A stretch of 22,651 bases of DNA from a bacterium (GCA_030528665.1 JAUMYK010000017.1:1-22651), one strand, 5' to 3'; numbered from the stretch's first letter, positions 9,620 to 19,074 are shown. Numbers and translations are program-made. Notes: generated by a model not told the origin, from the letters alone.

Positions 9620-9647
9620 AGTATAGTCAGATTTTTATTTTTTGCAA
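9620..9647 (-). promoter_or_regulatory. promoter of the PKD protein gene
   Basis: On the minus strand TTGCAA (9642-9647) and TATACT (9620-9625) are separated by exactly 16 bp. The spacer ends in AAAAATCTGAC, the reverse complement of the GTCAGATTTTT block seen at other genes. There is no GGAG in the spacer. Confidence 0.6.
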
Positions 9648-9700
9648 ATCTTCAGCGAGTTTTTTGCAGCTCTGTCTCATCGATGCTCACGCTTTCTCCA

Positions 9701-9732
9701 ACAAGAAAAAGAGCCAAAAAAAGCTGACTCTT
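9701..9732 (-). terminator. intrinsic terminator of the giant membrane protein gene
   Basis: On the minus strand AAGAGTC and GGCTCTT pair (7 bp with one wobble) around a T-rich loop, followed by TTTCTTG. It is about 85 bp past the stop at 9816. Confidence 0.55.
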
Positions 9733-9815
9733 CTGTTTTGGTTCCCTGCGATTGACACTTCCCTTTTCAATGCAGGTGTTCCCTCAGAGAAGGGGAGGTA
9801 TTGGGAAAAGGGGAT

Positions 9816-12800
9816 TTATTGTAGTTCGAGTGTGATGATCTGACTGCTTCCAAAGATACTGTTTTGGAGAAACTGGATCAGCACGCCCTCACTTGGCTCA
9901 TTACTCAAGGTTCTTACGAGACCCAGATACTGCACCAATACGAGCTTTTCATCAAGGCTGAGGTTGCTCATATCAGGGAGCTTGCCATTGAAAAAGGATT
10001 CCGCATATTTGATCAGTTTCTCGCCATCCACAGCCCTCTGGAGTATATTTGCTACATCTTCGATCCCCTCAGCTCCGATCAGCCTACTCTGAAAGAGACT
10101 AAAGATCGTCTGCAAGAGCGAGAAATCCTGCTCCGTGATGAAAAATTTTGCTACTGCGAGTTTTGCCCTGAGGAGGACAAGCTCTTCTTGGCTGAGATTG
10201 CCGAGGGATTCACGGAGTGTTTCATCGCTGAGACTAAAGGCATACTTGGCACCGATATTATTGGTAAAGATGAGCTTGAGATAGCCTTCCTGTGCAAATT
10301 GGGTAAGCATGGTCATCGCACCAGGGGTCTGAATCTGTGATTCACTCGCATCCAGCCTGGCAAAAAATCTGTGGAAAAGAGTCTCGTTACCCTGACCAGC
10401 TCTACCTACGGTTCCGATATTAGGGTCGATAACAAGATATTTAACTTGTTGCTGTTTGAGTCTATGATAAGATTTACAGCTATTGGAATCAGAAAACTGC
10501 TCCCACAGCCAATTGAGCAATCCATCCATCCTGATATTGTGATGATTGTGCAAGAAATACTGGATATAGGTCCCTGCGATCAAAATCCCCTCACTATTGT
10601 TTCTCTCTGCCACATATTGCAAAAAAGGTGAATACTGACCAAACTGCAACGCAAACACTTTATCCGCACCATACCTATAGTTCACTTTATCTACAAAAGT
10701 ACCTTGATCACTCCAAACCTGTTCATTTCCTACATTTGACCTATACCAGGCAAAGGGACCATCGCTCGCTTGTGAGGCAATTCTCGCAAAATTGAAGGCT
10801 GCCTGCAGTCCACAGTAGAGTCCAAAGAGTGCAAGGGTTCGTGCGAAGAGTTCAGTATTTTTTTGTGCTTTGGCATCCTGATGAAGCTGTTGCCAGAGGA
10901 GCGAACTAATAATAATTGACCATACGATCAATCCTAGTCCATACCATACGATTCCAGCAGCAATTGTCCACCAAATGACCCATCCAATTACGACCGCCAT
11001 ACTGCCCCAGAGGAGTTGCCAGTATCTCATCAGGATTGCATAGAGGACTGCACCGATGAGCAATATAAGGACAAAGAGCCAAATCAGCCCAATGTCGGTG
11101 TAGTAGCTACTATGATTTTGGAGGGATCGATTGAAAATAGCGTTGAATAGTACGATATATCTGTAGGGGATCATTACGCTTTTTTCACTACTCACGATGC
11201 TATGCTCTTGGTAGTAGGTTTCAAGTGCTTTATAAGCATCTCTGAGATCATGTCCCTGTTTGGCTTGCTCAAGCAAGATCGTAAGGAGTTGGAGAGCTGG
11301 ACTATACTCCTTATCCAAGAGCGTATTTGCAAGCTGCTGTTTCCTGAGAGTGATAGCGAGTTGCTCGAGCTGGTCAAGGTGCTGATGCTTGATAGCCTCA
11401 CGATGCTGACAGAGGAGTAGTCCATCAGTATCTCGCCCATAGCAGCCAGTAGTATTTCGGAAGAGGAGCTTGAGGACAATCCCTCCAAGTCCCGTTTTGG
11501 GAAATTCCCTCGCTCCAAATCCTACATACCTTCCAAAATCCTCGTTGGTGGTGTTCCCAGGAGCGCTCTGAAGTCCACGGGAGAGTTCTTTGCTATCAAA
11601 ACTTTGTGCCTGACATTGGGTAAAACTGAGTCTATGACTGAGTCTATCGAGCTGAGCAAGGTCAGTGACTTCTTGGGCATTGAGAGTAGCAAGATTACTG
11701 CTTTGTGCGAGGAGAAAGCGTTCAGAATGCTGATGTTTTTGATGGTGTGGAGCCTCTTCTCAGCGTCTCTCGCTATGTCCGAGCAAGGTAGCTTGCAACA
11801 GAGGCTTGAGTTCGAGATTTTGAGAGTAGGACTGTTTGATCGCTACTCGAGGGGCTTTGAAGATGATGATGCTCAAGAGTAAGATCGCTCCCCAAAGGCT
11901 GATAGTACCTATTCGTTTGATTGCCTTGCCTGCTTTACGCCAGAGTGCAAGTCCAAGTCCGATCAGTACCAGTACGATCCCAATTCCCAAAAGGATTTTT
12001 CCCTGTACTGGAGTGAGAAAAGCAGAAGTAAAGAGCGGCTGAATGATGCCTAATACTCCGAGCATCCCAATCCCAGCACCCAAAGCGGTTACTCCATTGA
12101 TCCCAATCCCTACCAATACCAGCCCAAATACCACCACATCAATGAAAGCGGTAGGTTTTGCCATTACTGCAAAGGCAAAAAAGACCGCAGAGAGGATAAG
12201 TAATATCTTTGATCTTTGTCCCTTGTATGTTTTGTTGAGGGAGGAGGTTTTGTAATGATTGAGAAATTTCCATCCAGCGAGAAGTGCCATCACTACCAGA
12301 CTGAGTACCCCCATATCGGTTTTGTTGTCGACAAAGAGGAGGAAAGCCCCCATTCCACTGGTCAACCAGAGTAGGAGGAGTCCTCGCCCTACAAAAAAAG
12401 CAGTCAGATTTTTTTCTTCATTTTCCTTGCTCTCACGCTCATCAGCAAAATAACGCAAAACCTCCCTAATCACCGCCAGTCCAAACAGCAAGACCAGTAT
12501 CCCACTGATAATATTCATATTGATGGCAAAGGTATCAGCTGAGATATTGAGTACAGCTGTGAGTGGTTGCCAGATCGCAAAGCAAAAGGCGATAAATCAA
12601 TGCCAGAGATATGGCATCCCATCTGCTGGTCCAGTATTGCCTCGCAAAATCCCTCCACTCTCAGCGATGACCTTGGGAATATACATATATTCATGATTGG
12701 CATCCCAAGCAGTAGGATAGGGAATATAGGAATGTACAAAGCCAAAAAAGTAATATGCAAACGATGCCAAGATGAGAATAATCACGATCCAAGCCCATTT

Positions 12801-13427
12801 TCCTTTGAGGAGCTGCTGGAGTGATGCAAGATGCGGGTCAAAGTTCTGCTGAGCGTTAAGGAGATGCTTACGCTGCCACCATCCAAGTCCGAGCATCGCT
12901 CCTACTACTCCCCACAATAACCATCCCTGAAACCATCCAAGCCCCATAATTACCTGTATGCCCACCAAAAATACTACCAAACCAATCCCAAAACTCAAAA
13001 GGAGTTCTCACCATCCGAGCGTATCAAAGAGTCTTGATTTTTTCACGATCCAGTTCCCTAAAATCAGGAGGAGACCAATAATCAGGAGACTCATCGTGTA
13101 GAGGAGGAGGGTATTGAAGAGGAGAGGAATAATCGCCCAAACACTCAGCAAAGCCTTGCTCAAGAGTATATGGATAACTGAAAATAGCCCAAGCCCTGCA
13201 CCGATTCTAATGAGAAGTGGCAGAAGCTGAGGCTTGTTGCTTGCATGAAGATAACGCAAGGGGAGGAACCCACAGGCAAACGCTGCGATAATCAGTGCGA
13301 TATTTTTGCCAGCAAAGAGCATCCCTGCATAGTAGTTATGATTTCCAATATAGGAGATAAAGGACTCGACACCGACCAGCACCAAAAGTGTAATCAGTAT
13401 GATGAGAAAGGGTTTGTTGTATTTCAT
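9816..13427 (-). CDS. giant polytopic membrane protein, probable GT-C glycosyltransferase
   Basis: The protein has 1203 aa, read through UGA-Gly at 13008, 12597 and 11760; all four standard-code fragments share one frame. Roughly twenty hydrophobic segments are visible: about eight before residue 230, about nine at 275-500, and a last group around 715-830. An exposed loop at about 236-251 reads YPTAWDANHEYMYIPK. An acidic residue in an early external loop following Pro-rich sequence, in a long multi-spanning protein, is the pattern of GT-C glycosyltransferases (PMT/STT3-like), which use lipid-linked sugars. Hydrophilic domains lie at about 550-710, with several Cys and His, and about 830-1203. 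It has its own promoter and neighbours a surface protein gene, so a role in glycosylating surface proteins or in envelope polysaccharide is inferred. I cannot assign a specific family, and a non-enzymatic transporter is not excluded. Confidence 0.8.
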
Positions 13428-13781
13428 CAGCAGATGAGAAAAAAAGATAAAAAACTGACTTGACTATAGCGATTCCCCTCCAAAAATCAATAAAGCAATA
13501 CTACGCTTGAGTAGGGATATGATCTTTTTAGAGCTAAACTATGATTTCTCGCTGATCACTTAGTGGTGCTTTTTGATTGAAAATTCGTACAATTGCTCTT
13601 TCTCTTGCTATTGCCCAGCAAATCACTACACTCTCTACTACTTTCAAAGCTCAAGTGCTTCTCTTCTCTTTTCGCAGACAACGGTGATTGATGAGCCAGA
13701 TTTGGCTTTGAAAAGACCGTTTTTTTTCTTGCTTGATTGGCGAGAAAATAGCTGCTTTTTTAGTCAGATTTTTTGATACTG
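13428..13781. other. divergent intergenic region
   Basis: This 354-bp gap separates the giant membrane gene (-) and the helicase gene (+). It contains the minus-strand promoter at 13463-13490. On the plus strand, AGTCAGATTTTTTGATACTG directly precedes the helicase ATG. I see no convincing gene. A TTG-started frame at 13573-13776 is rich in Ser, Cys and Phe and runs into the helicase in another frame, so I reject it. Confidence 0.55.
13463..13490 (-). promoter_or_regulatory. promoter of the giant membrane protein gene
   Basis: On the minus strand TTGATT (13485-13490) is followed by TTTGGAG, and TATAGT (13463-13468) lies 16 bp from the -35. CAAGTCAG and a T-rich leader follow, running to ATG 13427 without a Shine-Dalgarno. 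Confidence 0.65.
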
Positions 13782-15428
13782 ATGGTACAAACATTTTCAG
13801 CACTCGGGCTTACCGAGAAAACGTTACATGCTCTTGAAAAAAAGGGCTTTCAGTCTCCCTCTCCTATTCAGGCACAGGTGATCCCCCTTTTGCTTCAGGG
13901 GAAGAGAAATATTATTTGACAGGCTGCTACTGGGACAGGTAAGACCGCAGCTTTTGGGATTCCTTTGATCGAAAAACTCACGCCTACTGGTAAACCGCAG
14001 GCACTCATCCTCACACCTACCAGAGAACTGGCAAATCAAGTTGCAGATGAGATCAATTCTTTCCAGTCGAGCAAATCCCTCAAGGTAGTGGCGATTTATG
14101 GTGGACAGTCCTATGGATTGCAGATCTCGGCACTCAAAAGGGGAGCAGACATCATCGTCGGGACACCAGGGAGAATTATTGATCATCTCGATCGTGGAAA
14201 ACTTGATTTGAGTCAGATTTCCAATTTTATTCTCGATGAGGCAGATGAGATGCTCAATATGGGATTTATCGATGATATTGAGGCTATCTTTAAAAAAGCA
14301 AATCCTGAGAAAAATGTGCTTCTTTTCTCCGCTACGATGCCCAAAGAAATCCTCCGTGTTGCCAAGAAATATATGGGAGAGTATGAGTTAATTGCTGTTA
14401 AAAATCAGCAGATGACCACTGCTCAGACTTCTCAGATTTATTTTGAGGTCAATGAACAGGATAAATTTCATGCGCTGTGTAGAATTATTGATGTAGAGTC
14501 AGATTTTTATGGGATTATTTTTTGCAAGACGAAATTGGATGTGGATTATTTGACCAAACAACTTCTTGAAAAAGGTTATCAAGCACAAGGACTGCATGGA
14601 GATGTGATCCAAAAACAGAGAGAAAATATTCTGTCCCAATTTAAAGAAAAAACGATAAAAATTCTGATTGCAACTGATGTGGCAGCGAGAGGTATCGATG
14701 TCAATGATGTGAGTCATGTGATCAATTATGCTCTCCCTCAGGATATTGAGAGTTATGTACATAGGGTGGGGAGAACTGGAAGAGCAGGTAAAACCGGGAT
14801 TGCGATTAGTTTTGTGAGTCCTCAGGAATACAAAAAACTTATCTCCCTCCAGAAAATTACCAAAACGGATATCCAAAAAGCAAAAATTCCTACCCCAGAG
14901 CTGATTGTTCAGAAGAGGAAAGAGCAGCTTTTAGAAGATGTGCAGGCTATCCTTGCGGGTAAAAAATACCTCGAATACAGCCCTTTGGTAGAGGAGTTGC
15001 TCAAACAGCATCCTGCAGAAGCGGTAATTGCTGCACTTTTGAGACTCAATTATGAAGAGAGCTTCAATCCTGCGGCCTATCAGGATATTGGTGAGGTAAA
15101 GCTTGATTTTGCTGGTAAGACCAGGCTTTTTATTGCTCTTGGGAGAAAGGCGGGCTATTCCCCTCGTGGACTGGTGGATTTCCTCGTGGCAGAAGCTGGG
15201 GTCAAATCGAGAGATATTGATGATGTGAGAGTGATGGATGATTTTTCTTTTGTAACGTTGCCGTATCTTGAGGCTGAACATGTCCTGCATACCTTTAAAA
15301 CGCAAAAAGTAAAAGGAAAAAGTCTGATCACCAAGGCAAAAGCTCCTCGTGCTACCACGCCTTCCTCCTCACGCTGATCTTCCTCCCCTTCCAGATCCAA
15401 AAATGCTTCAAGATCAAGGAAAAGATAG
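13782..15428 (+). CDS. DEAD-box ATP-dependent RNA helicase with DbpA-type RNA-binding domain
   Basis: The protein has 548 aa, with UGA as Gly at 13917 (residue 46) and 15375 (532). The order is complete: Q motif region (SPSPIQAQ), motif I NIIGQAATGTGKT (A-x-TGTGKT at about 48-55), PTRELA, GTPGR, DEAD at 152-155, SAT at 183-185, ARGID, and HRVGRTGRAG at 327-336. A DbpA-like RNA-binding domain follows at about 440-515 (RLFIALGRKAGYSPRGLVDF ... SFVTL). The protein ends in a basic Ser/Arg tail, RGSSSPSRSKNASRSRKR, which exists only if UGA 15375 is read through to TAG 15426. DbpA/CsdA-type helicases unwind rRNA or mRNA duplexes in ribosome assembly and RNA turnover. The first standard-code start (13965) would delete motif I, which proves the upstream ATG and the recoding. 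Confidence 0.96.
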
Positions 15429-15450
15429 TCATAAACTGGCAAATGGAGTT

Positions 15451-15670
15451 GAGGTGTAGAAAATCTAGTTGCAATGCAGAAAAGATCGCTCTGAGGTAAT
15501 AAATCTCATTCTAAATTGAGTACATTGTGTTCTAATCTGGAAAATACCGTTCTGTGTTGAAAAAGGCAGTTTTAAACTAATACATCTTATTTCAGATTGA
15601 GTAAATCTTGTTTTAATCTAAAAAATCCATTCTATCCGAGAAGCATTGCTTTTAGCAGGAAAGAAGAGCT
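15451..15670. repeat. degenerate tandem array, 20-bp period, about 11 units
   Basis: Cutting the sequence every 20 bp from 15451 gives eleven units with aligned columns. Column 20 is T in ten of eleven, column 12 is A in ten of eleven, columns 11-14 are mostly A, and later units begin with T-rich TTC/TTT. Representative units are TCTAATCTGGAAAATACCGT (15531-15550) and TTTTAATCTAAAAAATCCAT (15611-15630). Individual copies differ at many positions. There are no spacers and no conserved palindromic core, so it is not a CRISPR array. The period is close to two helical turns. Confidence 0.65.
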
Positions 15671-15760
15671 AGATTGGCTCTATCTTCGCATTCCTCATAC
15701 GAATGAAAATCAGATTGTATAGATTCCTTGCTTCAAACCTTTCCACCGCGAGGAAATCAC

Positions 15761-15788
15761 TTGTATTTGGAGTGCAAAAAGCTATAGT
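15761..15788 (+). promoter_or_regulatory. promoter of the thioredoxin-like lipoprotein operon
   Basis: TTGTAT (15761-15766) is followed by TTGGAG, and TATAGT (15783-15788) lies exactly 16 bp from the -35. The predicted start is about 20 nt before the ATG at 15814. The leader TTGTTTTATCTC has no Shine-Dalgarno. Confidence 0.65.
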
Positions 15789-15813
15789 TGCCTTGTTTTA
15801 TCTCTTATCTTAG

Positions 15814-16533
15814 ATGATGATATACAAAAGATGATCGCTTTTAAGCCTTGTAGTGACTGCGGTATTGCTTGCAGGATGTACACCGAATGCAGACCTCCCA
15901 GCACCATCTCTCCCTGAGACTCCAGTGCAACAGCTTACTTCCTCTACGCAATCGTTCAAAGAGGAGTATGAAAGCCTTAATATCGAAGGTAATGTGCAGA
16001 TGCAGGTACCGACTAATATCACGGTGTACACCTTGGATTTTGAGCAGACTCAAGACTTTTTGACCAAGGGGACAGGAATTTTGTATTTTGGATTTCCAAG
16101 CTGTCCGTGGTGTAGAAATTTGCTTCCTGAACTCTTTACCGCGATGCAAGAAAATCAGATTTCTGATCTCTATTATTTCAATCCAAAATCTATTCGTGAC
16201 AAAAAAACACTTGATGAAAACTGACAAGTCGTGGTAGAGATACCTACGAGTCCTGAGTATCAGCGACTTTTGGATACTTTGGGAGAGAGGTTACCTGAGT
16301 ATGAGGGACTCAATGACCCAAGGAGCAAGAGATTGTATGTACCTTTTGTAGTTTTTGTCAAGGATGGTGTAATTTTAGCAGATCATTTGAGTACTTTGGA
16401 TGAGCAGGTAGATCCAGCGATCCCTCTCACTGCAGAACAAAAACTCAAGCTCACGACTATGCTTACCAGTAAAATGATGCCTTTGCTAGGAGCGACCTGT
16501 AGTATCTCACATACTCCTAGTGAAAGCTGTTAG
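15814..16533 (+). CDS. thioredoxin-like lipoprotein (CPWC)
   Basis: The protein has 239 aa, with UGA as Gly at 15832 and 16222. The N-terminus, restored only by reading UGA 15832 as Gly, is a lipoprotein signal peptide: MMIYKRG, then LLSLVVTAVLLAGC with lipobox Cys 22. A standard-code start at 15853 (GTG) would lack the basic n-region. A Ser/Thr/Pro-rich linker leads to a thioredoxin fold with GILYFGFPSCPWCRNLLPEL, active site CPWC at 97-100, and VPFVVFVKDG with the cis-Pro. It probably acts outside the membrane as a thiol-disulfide oxidoreductase. ATG 15814 and ATG 15817 are both possible; an in-frame TAG at 15811 limits the start. It is followed 17 bp later by a DUF4395 membrane protein, a known genomic partner of thioredoxins. 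Confidence 0.88.
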
Positions 16534-16550
16534 GAGCTGTGTTTTAGTTG

Positions 16551-17135
16551 ATGATAGCTATGCATATGAAAAAACTATGGAAAAAAATTGTACAGCACGA
16601 TATTGGTGAACATATCCCAAATCTCCAGCTTGAGTGAAAACCAGCACCCTATGGGGTACTTAATGAGAGAGCCGTGAGAGCAACAGCAGGGATTATGTTT
16701 TTGATTGGAATGGTTACATTCTTTATTGTTCAATCGACCAAAAATTTGCTGTACCTGTATCCAACGGTGATCTTGTTTTGGATTCAGTTTTTTATCGCGA
16801 TTATGCGAGGTCCTCGTTATGCACCGCTTTCTTGGCTTGGTAAGCTGCTAACTAGCAATCAAACTCCAGAATATGTTTGAGCGATCCAGAAAAGATTTGC
16901 TTGGGCAATTGGATGGGTAATGGCAAGTCTGATGCTGGTGTTGACCCTTGGATTTGAGTTGAGAGGATGGTGATTTGGTATCTGTGTGATCTGTCTTGCG
17001 TTTATGTGGCTAGAGACTGCGGTGGGGTACTGTGTAGGGTGCAAGATCTATAGCGCTCTTTTGAGCAGGGGGCGAATCCCTACTCCAAAATATAAGCCTG
17101 TTTGTGCAGGAGGAGTCTGTTCGATCAAGAAGTAA
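16551..17135 (+). CDS. DUF4395 family membrane protein
   Basis: The protein has 194 aa, with UGA as Gly at 16635, 16878 and 16971. VLNERAVRATAGIMFLIG and the C-terminal GYCVGCKIYSALLSRG match what I recall as DUF4395 signatures: an N-x-R-x-V-R segment before the first helix, and a Cys-x-x-Cys near the end of the last helix. Four membrane segments are visible in two pairs, around residues 45-90 and 120-155. Many members lie beside thioredoxin-like genes, as here, which suggests passing reducing or oxidising equivalents across the membrane. Function is not established. Starts at 16551, 16560 and 16566 are all in frame; an AGGAG at about 16532 favours none clearly, and I took the longest. A strong bidirectional terminator follows. 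Confidence 0.85.
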
Positions 17136-17162
17136 ATCCTCCTCTATAATCATGATATAAAG

Positions 17163-17193
17163 AAAAAGAAGGAAAAAACTGACCTTCTTTTTT
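17163..17193. terminator. bidirectional intrinsic terminator
   Basis: AAAAAGAAGG (17163-17172) and CCTTCTTTTT (17183-17192) form a perfect 10-bp stem around AAAAAACTGA. The stem is T-rich on both strands, and it sits between the convergent DUF4395 and LemA genes. Confidence 0.8.
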
Positions 17194-17263
17194 GATTGTA
17201 GCGCGTTTTCTTGGTAAATAAGTATTGTAGTACTGCTTTTTTTGAAGACATAAAGCGGCTATT

Positions 17264-17854
17264 CTATAGTTCAACCTGTGGTGCGACTTCACTTCCTGCT
17301 TGTGCTTCAAAAGCTGTCGCTTTTTCAAATCCAAACCATTCTGCGATGAGATTTGTCGGAAAACTTCTGAGTTTGATATTATAGTTTTGCACTGTTTTGT
17401 TGTAGTTCATTCTTTCTACGGAGATTCTATTTTCACTGCCTTCGAGTTGGACTCTGAGGTCACTAAATGCTTGATTAGCCTGTAGGGTAGGATAATTTTC
17501 GGTAATCATCATCAATCTTCCTAGTGCTTGACTTAGCTCTCCTTGTGCTGATTGATATTTTGCAAGGTCTTGTGCATTGTTTACATCAACTCTTAGTTGT
17601 GTAGCAGATGCTCTGGCTTCGATGACCTTTTGTAAGGTTTCTTGCTCAAAATTTGCCTCACCTTTGACCGTAGCTACAAGATTTGGAATGAGGTCAGCTC
17701 TCCTTTGGTAAACGGATGCTACTTGTGCGAGTTGCGTTTTAACCGCTTCATCTAGTTGAACCAGCTGATTGTAGGTGCTGGTAAGCGTGGCATAGATGGC
17801 AAATCCAAGTCCAAAAATACTTCAGAGGAGGATCCAAAGTCGTGTTTTTTTCAT
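17264..17854 (-). CDS. lemA: LemA family protein
   Basis: The protein has 196 aa, with UGA as Gly at residue 11 (17822), in the N-terminal hydrophobic anchor WILLGSIFGLGFAIY. The rest is the helical LemA domain: YNQLVQLDEAVKTQLAQV, YQRRADLIPNLVATVKG, EARASATQLR, LGRLMMITENYPTLQANQAF, GSENRISVERMNYNKTVQ, and FPTNLIAEWFGF near the C-terminus, all characteristic. LemA proteins are membrane-anchored with a short N-terminal tail outside; their biochemical role is poorly known. The gene sits directly downstream of a TPM-domain gene on the same strand, a recurrent pairing. Its -10 lies so close to the ATG that the mRNA may be nearly leaderless. Confidence 0.95.
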
Positions 17855-17865
17855 TATTTTTTGAT

Positions 17866-17871
17866 AGTATA
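17866..17871 (-). promoter_or_regulatory. -10 box of lemA
   Basis: On the minus strand TATACT is followed by ATCAAAAAATA and ATG 17854, so the leader is at most about 5 nt. No matching -35 is visible at the usual distance. AAAAAATCTGAC, the reverse complement of the GTCAGATTTTTT block, lies just upstream. Confidence 0.45.
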
Positions 17872-18006
17872 AAATAAAAAGTCAGATTTTTTCTTGTGTT
17901 TCCCTTTTTGTAAGGGGGTGGCATTACAATTTTAGTGTTTTACTCTGTGATTGCAAGAAGCTTATTGCCAAGGATGGTAGGTAAAGTACTATGTGCTGAT
18001 CCACTC

Positions 18007-19074
18007 CTAATCTCCAGCCCCACCTCAGCCACTTCTTCCGCCTCAACCACTAAATCCTCAGGAACTTCTGCTGCTCGAACTCCATCCTCATCAGCCTCAG
18101 CCTCTCCCACCTCGTCCGCTTCAAGATTCCCAGTTTCAGGAGTTTATTTTTTTCTTTTTTCGATTAGACCAAATCGTTGCTCATCCTCCAACGATACCCA
18201 AAAGTCGATAGCTTAATCGGTCTGGGAAAGCTCGTAATATAGGGAGAAACAGTAGGGCTGTGAGGAGTAAGATTCAAGTTGTTCGTCGTTGCTTTTTTCT
18301 TAGTTGTTTGAGGAGGTCTGTGAATTCGGGGCTTTTTGTTTTGTGTTTTCATCAGTTATGGAGCTTTCTGATTTCTTCTTTTTTTGCTAGGAGTGTGTGG
18401 ATTTGTTGCATCAAGACTCGAAAGAATAGAATGGGTACTCCAAATCCAAGTCCGAGTATCAAAGCCATTTCTAGATCGCTAAACCCACCTAACCTTACAT
18501 TTCCAATTGTGAGTTCATGATATTCTTTGGGGTTGATACCTGCTGCTTGGAGTGCTTGTTCATCTTTTGTCAGGATAGGTTCGATATACTGGTAGAAATT
18601 ACTTACTCCACTATAGACCTTGTCATGATTTACTAGAGGTCTGATGAGTCTTTCAATGATCTGTTTGGCAAGGAGGTCTGGCATTTTTTCTTCCATTCCA
18701 TATCCCACCATAATTCTGATTTTCTTTTCCTCAGTTGCAATTGCTAGGAGTACTCAATCATTTTTCTCTTTGTTTCCAATTCCATTTTCGTTGAAAGCTT
18801 TGAGGGTAATATCAAAGAGTTCATGCCCCTTTCTATGTGGAAAAAGGACAGTAACGATCTGAGTTCAGTAATTTTCCTCGAGGGCTTTTGCACGAGTATT
18901 GAGATCTTGGAGTTGGTCAGGAGAGAGTACTCCTGCGTAGTCATTGACAAACTCCTTAAATTGAGGCATATGCATAGGATCAAAGTGAGCGTTATATGCT
19001 TGCATACTGTTAGTGAGCAAGGTCATTCCAAGCGTCAAGATGCTCAAGCATAAAAGTCTGATTTTTGCTTTCAT
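18007..19074 (-). CDS. TPM-domain membrane protein with UGA-rich glycine tail
   Basis: The protein has 355 aa with fourteen in-frame UGA-Gly codons. A signal peptide (MKAKIRLLCLSILTLGMTLL) is followed by the TPM (TLP18.3/Psb32/MOLO-1) domain: FVNDYAGVLSPDQLQDLN, NDGVLLAIATEEKKIRIMVG, YGMEEKMPD, then KVYSGVSNFYQYIEPIL. A membrane segment at about 231-247 (MALILGLGFGVPILFF) and a second at about 275-290 frame a short basic stretch. The C-terminus becomes SGRGGRGGGGGGW ... GGFSGGGGRSGGGGAGD, the classic Gly/Ser tail of this family. 8 of its 22 glycines are UGA. Members are linked to envelope maintenance, but molecular function is unsettled. The pairing with lemA downstream supports the call. Stop is TAG at 18007. 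Confidence 0.95.

Larger units (their letters stand above)
9586..9815. other. intergenic region with terminator and promoter
   Basis: This 230-bp gap separates two minus-strand genes. It contains the terminator of the upstream giant gene and the promoter of the PKD gene, so the two are probably separate transcription units. No further gene is seen. Confidence 0.6.
15429..15813. other. intergenic region with periodic array and promoter
   Basis: This 385-bp gap follows the helicase. 15451-15670 is a degenerate array of 20-bp period. 15671-15760 shows no recognisable feature. 15761-15788 is a promoter for the lipoprotein gene. No clear intrinsic terminator for the helicase was found, and all frames are interrupted by TAA or TAG. 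Confidence 0.6.

Noticed and set aside
13573..13776. Small plus-strand protein before the helicase
   Set aside because: TTG start, low-complexity Ser/Phe/Cys content, no promoter or ribosome site, and it overlaps the helicase when UGA is read through.
13917..13919. UGA read as tryptophan (table 4)
   Set aside because: Trp would sit at the Gly before QAATGTGKT in a DEAD-box helicase and would turn the TPM glycine tail into alternating Trp/Gly. Glycine fits at every judged site.
15451..15670. CRISPR array
   Set aside because: The units are only 20 bp, poorly conserved and contiguous. There are no unique spacers and no cas genes.
17935..18216. Ser/Thr/Ala-rich plus-strand protein
   Set aside because: It is the antisense of the UGA-rich glycine tail of the TPM gene; TCA (Ser) codons are simply the complement of UGA.
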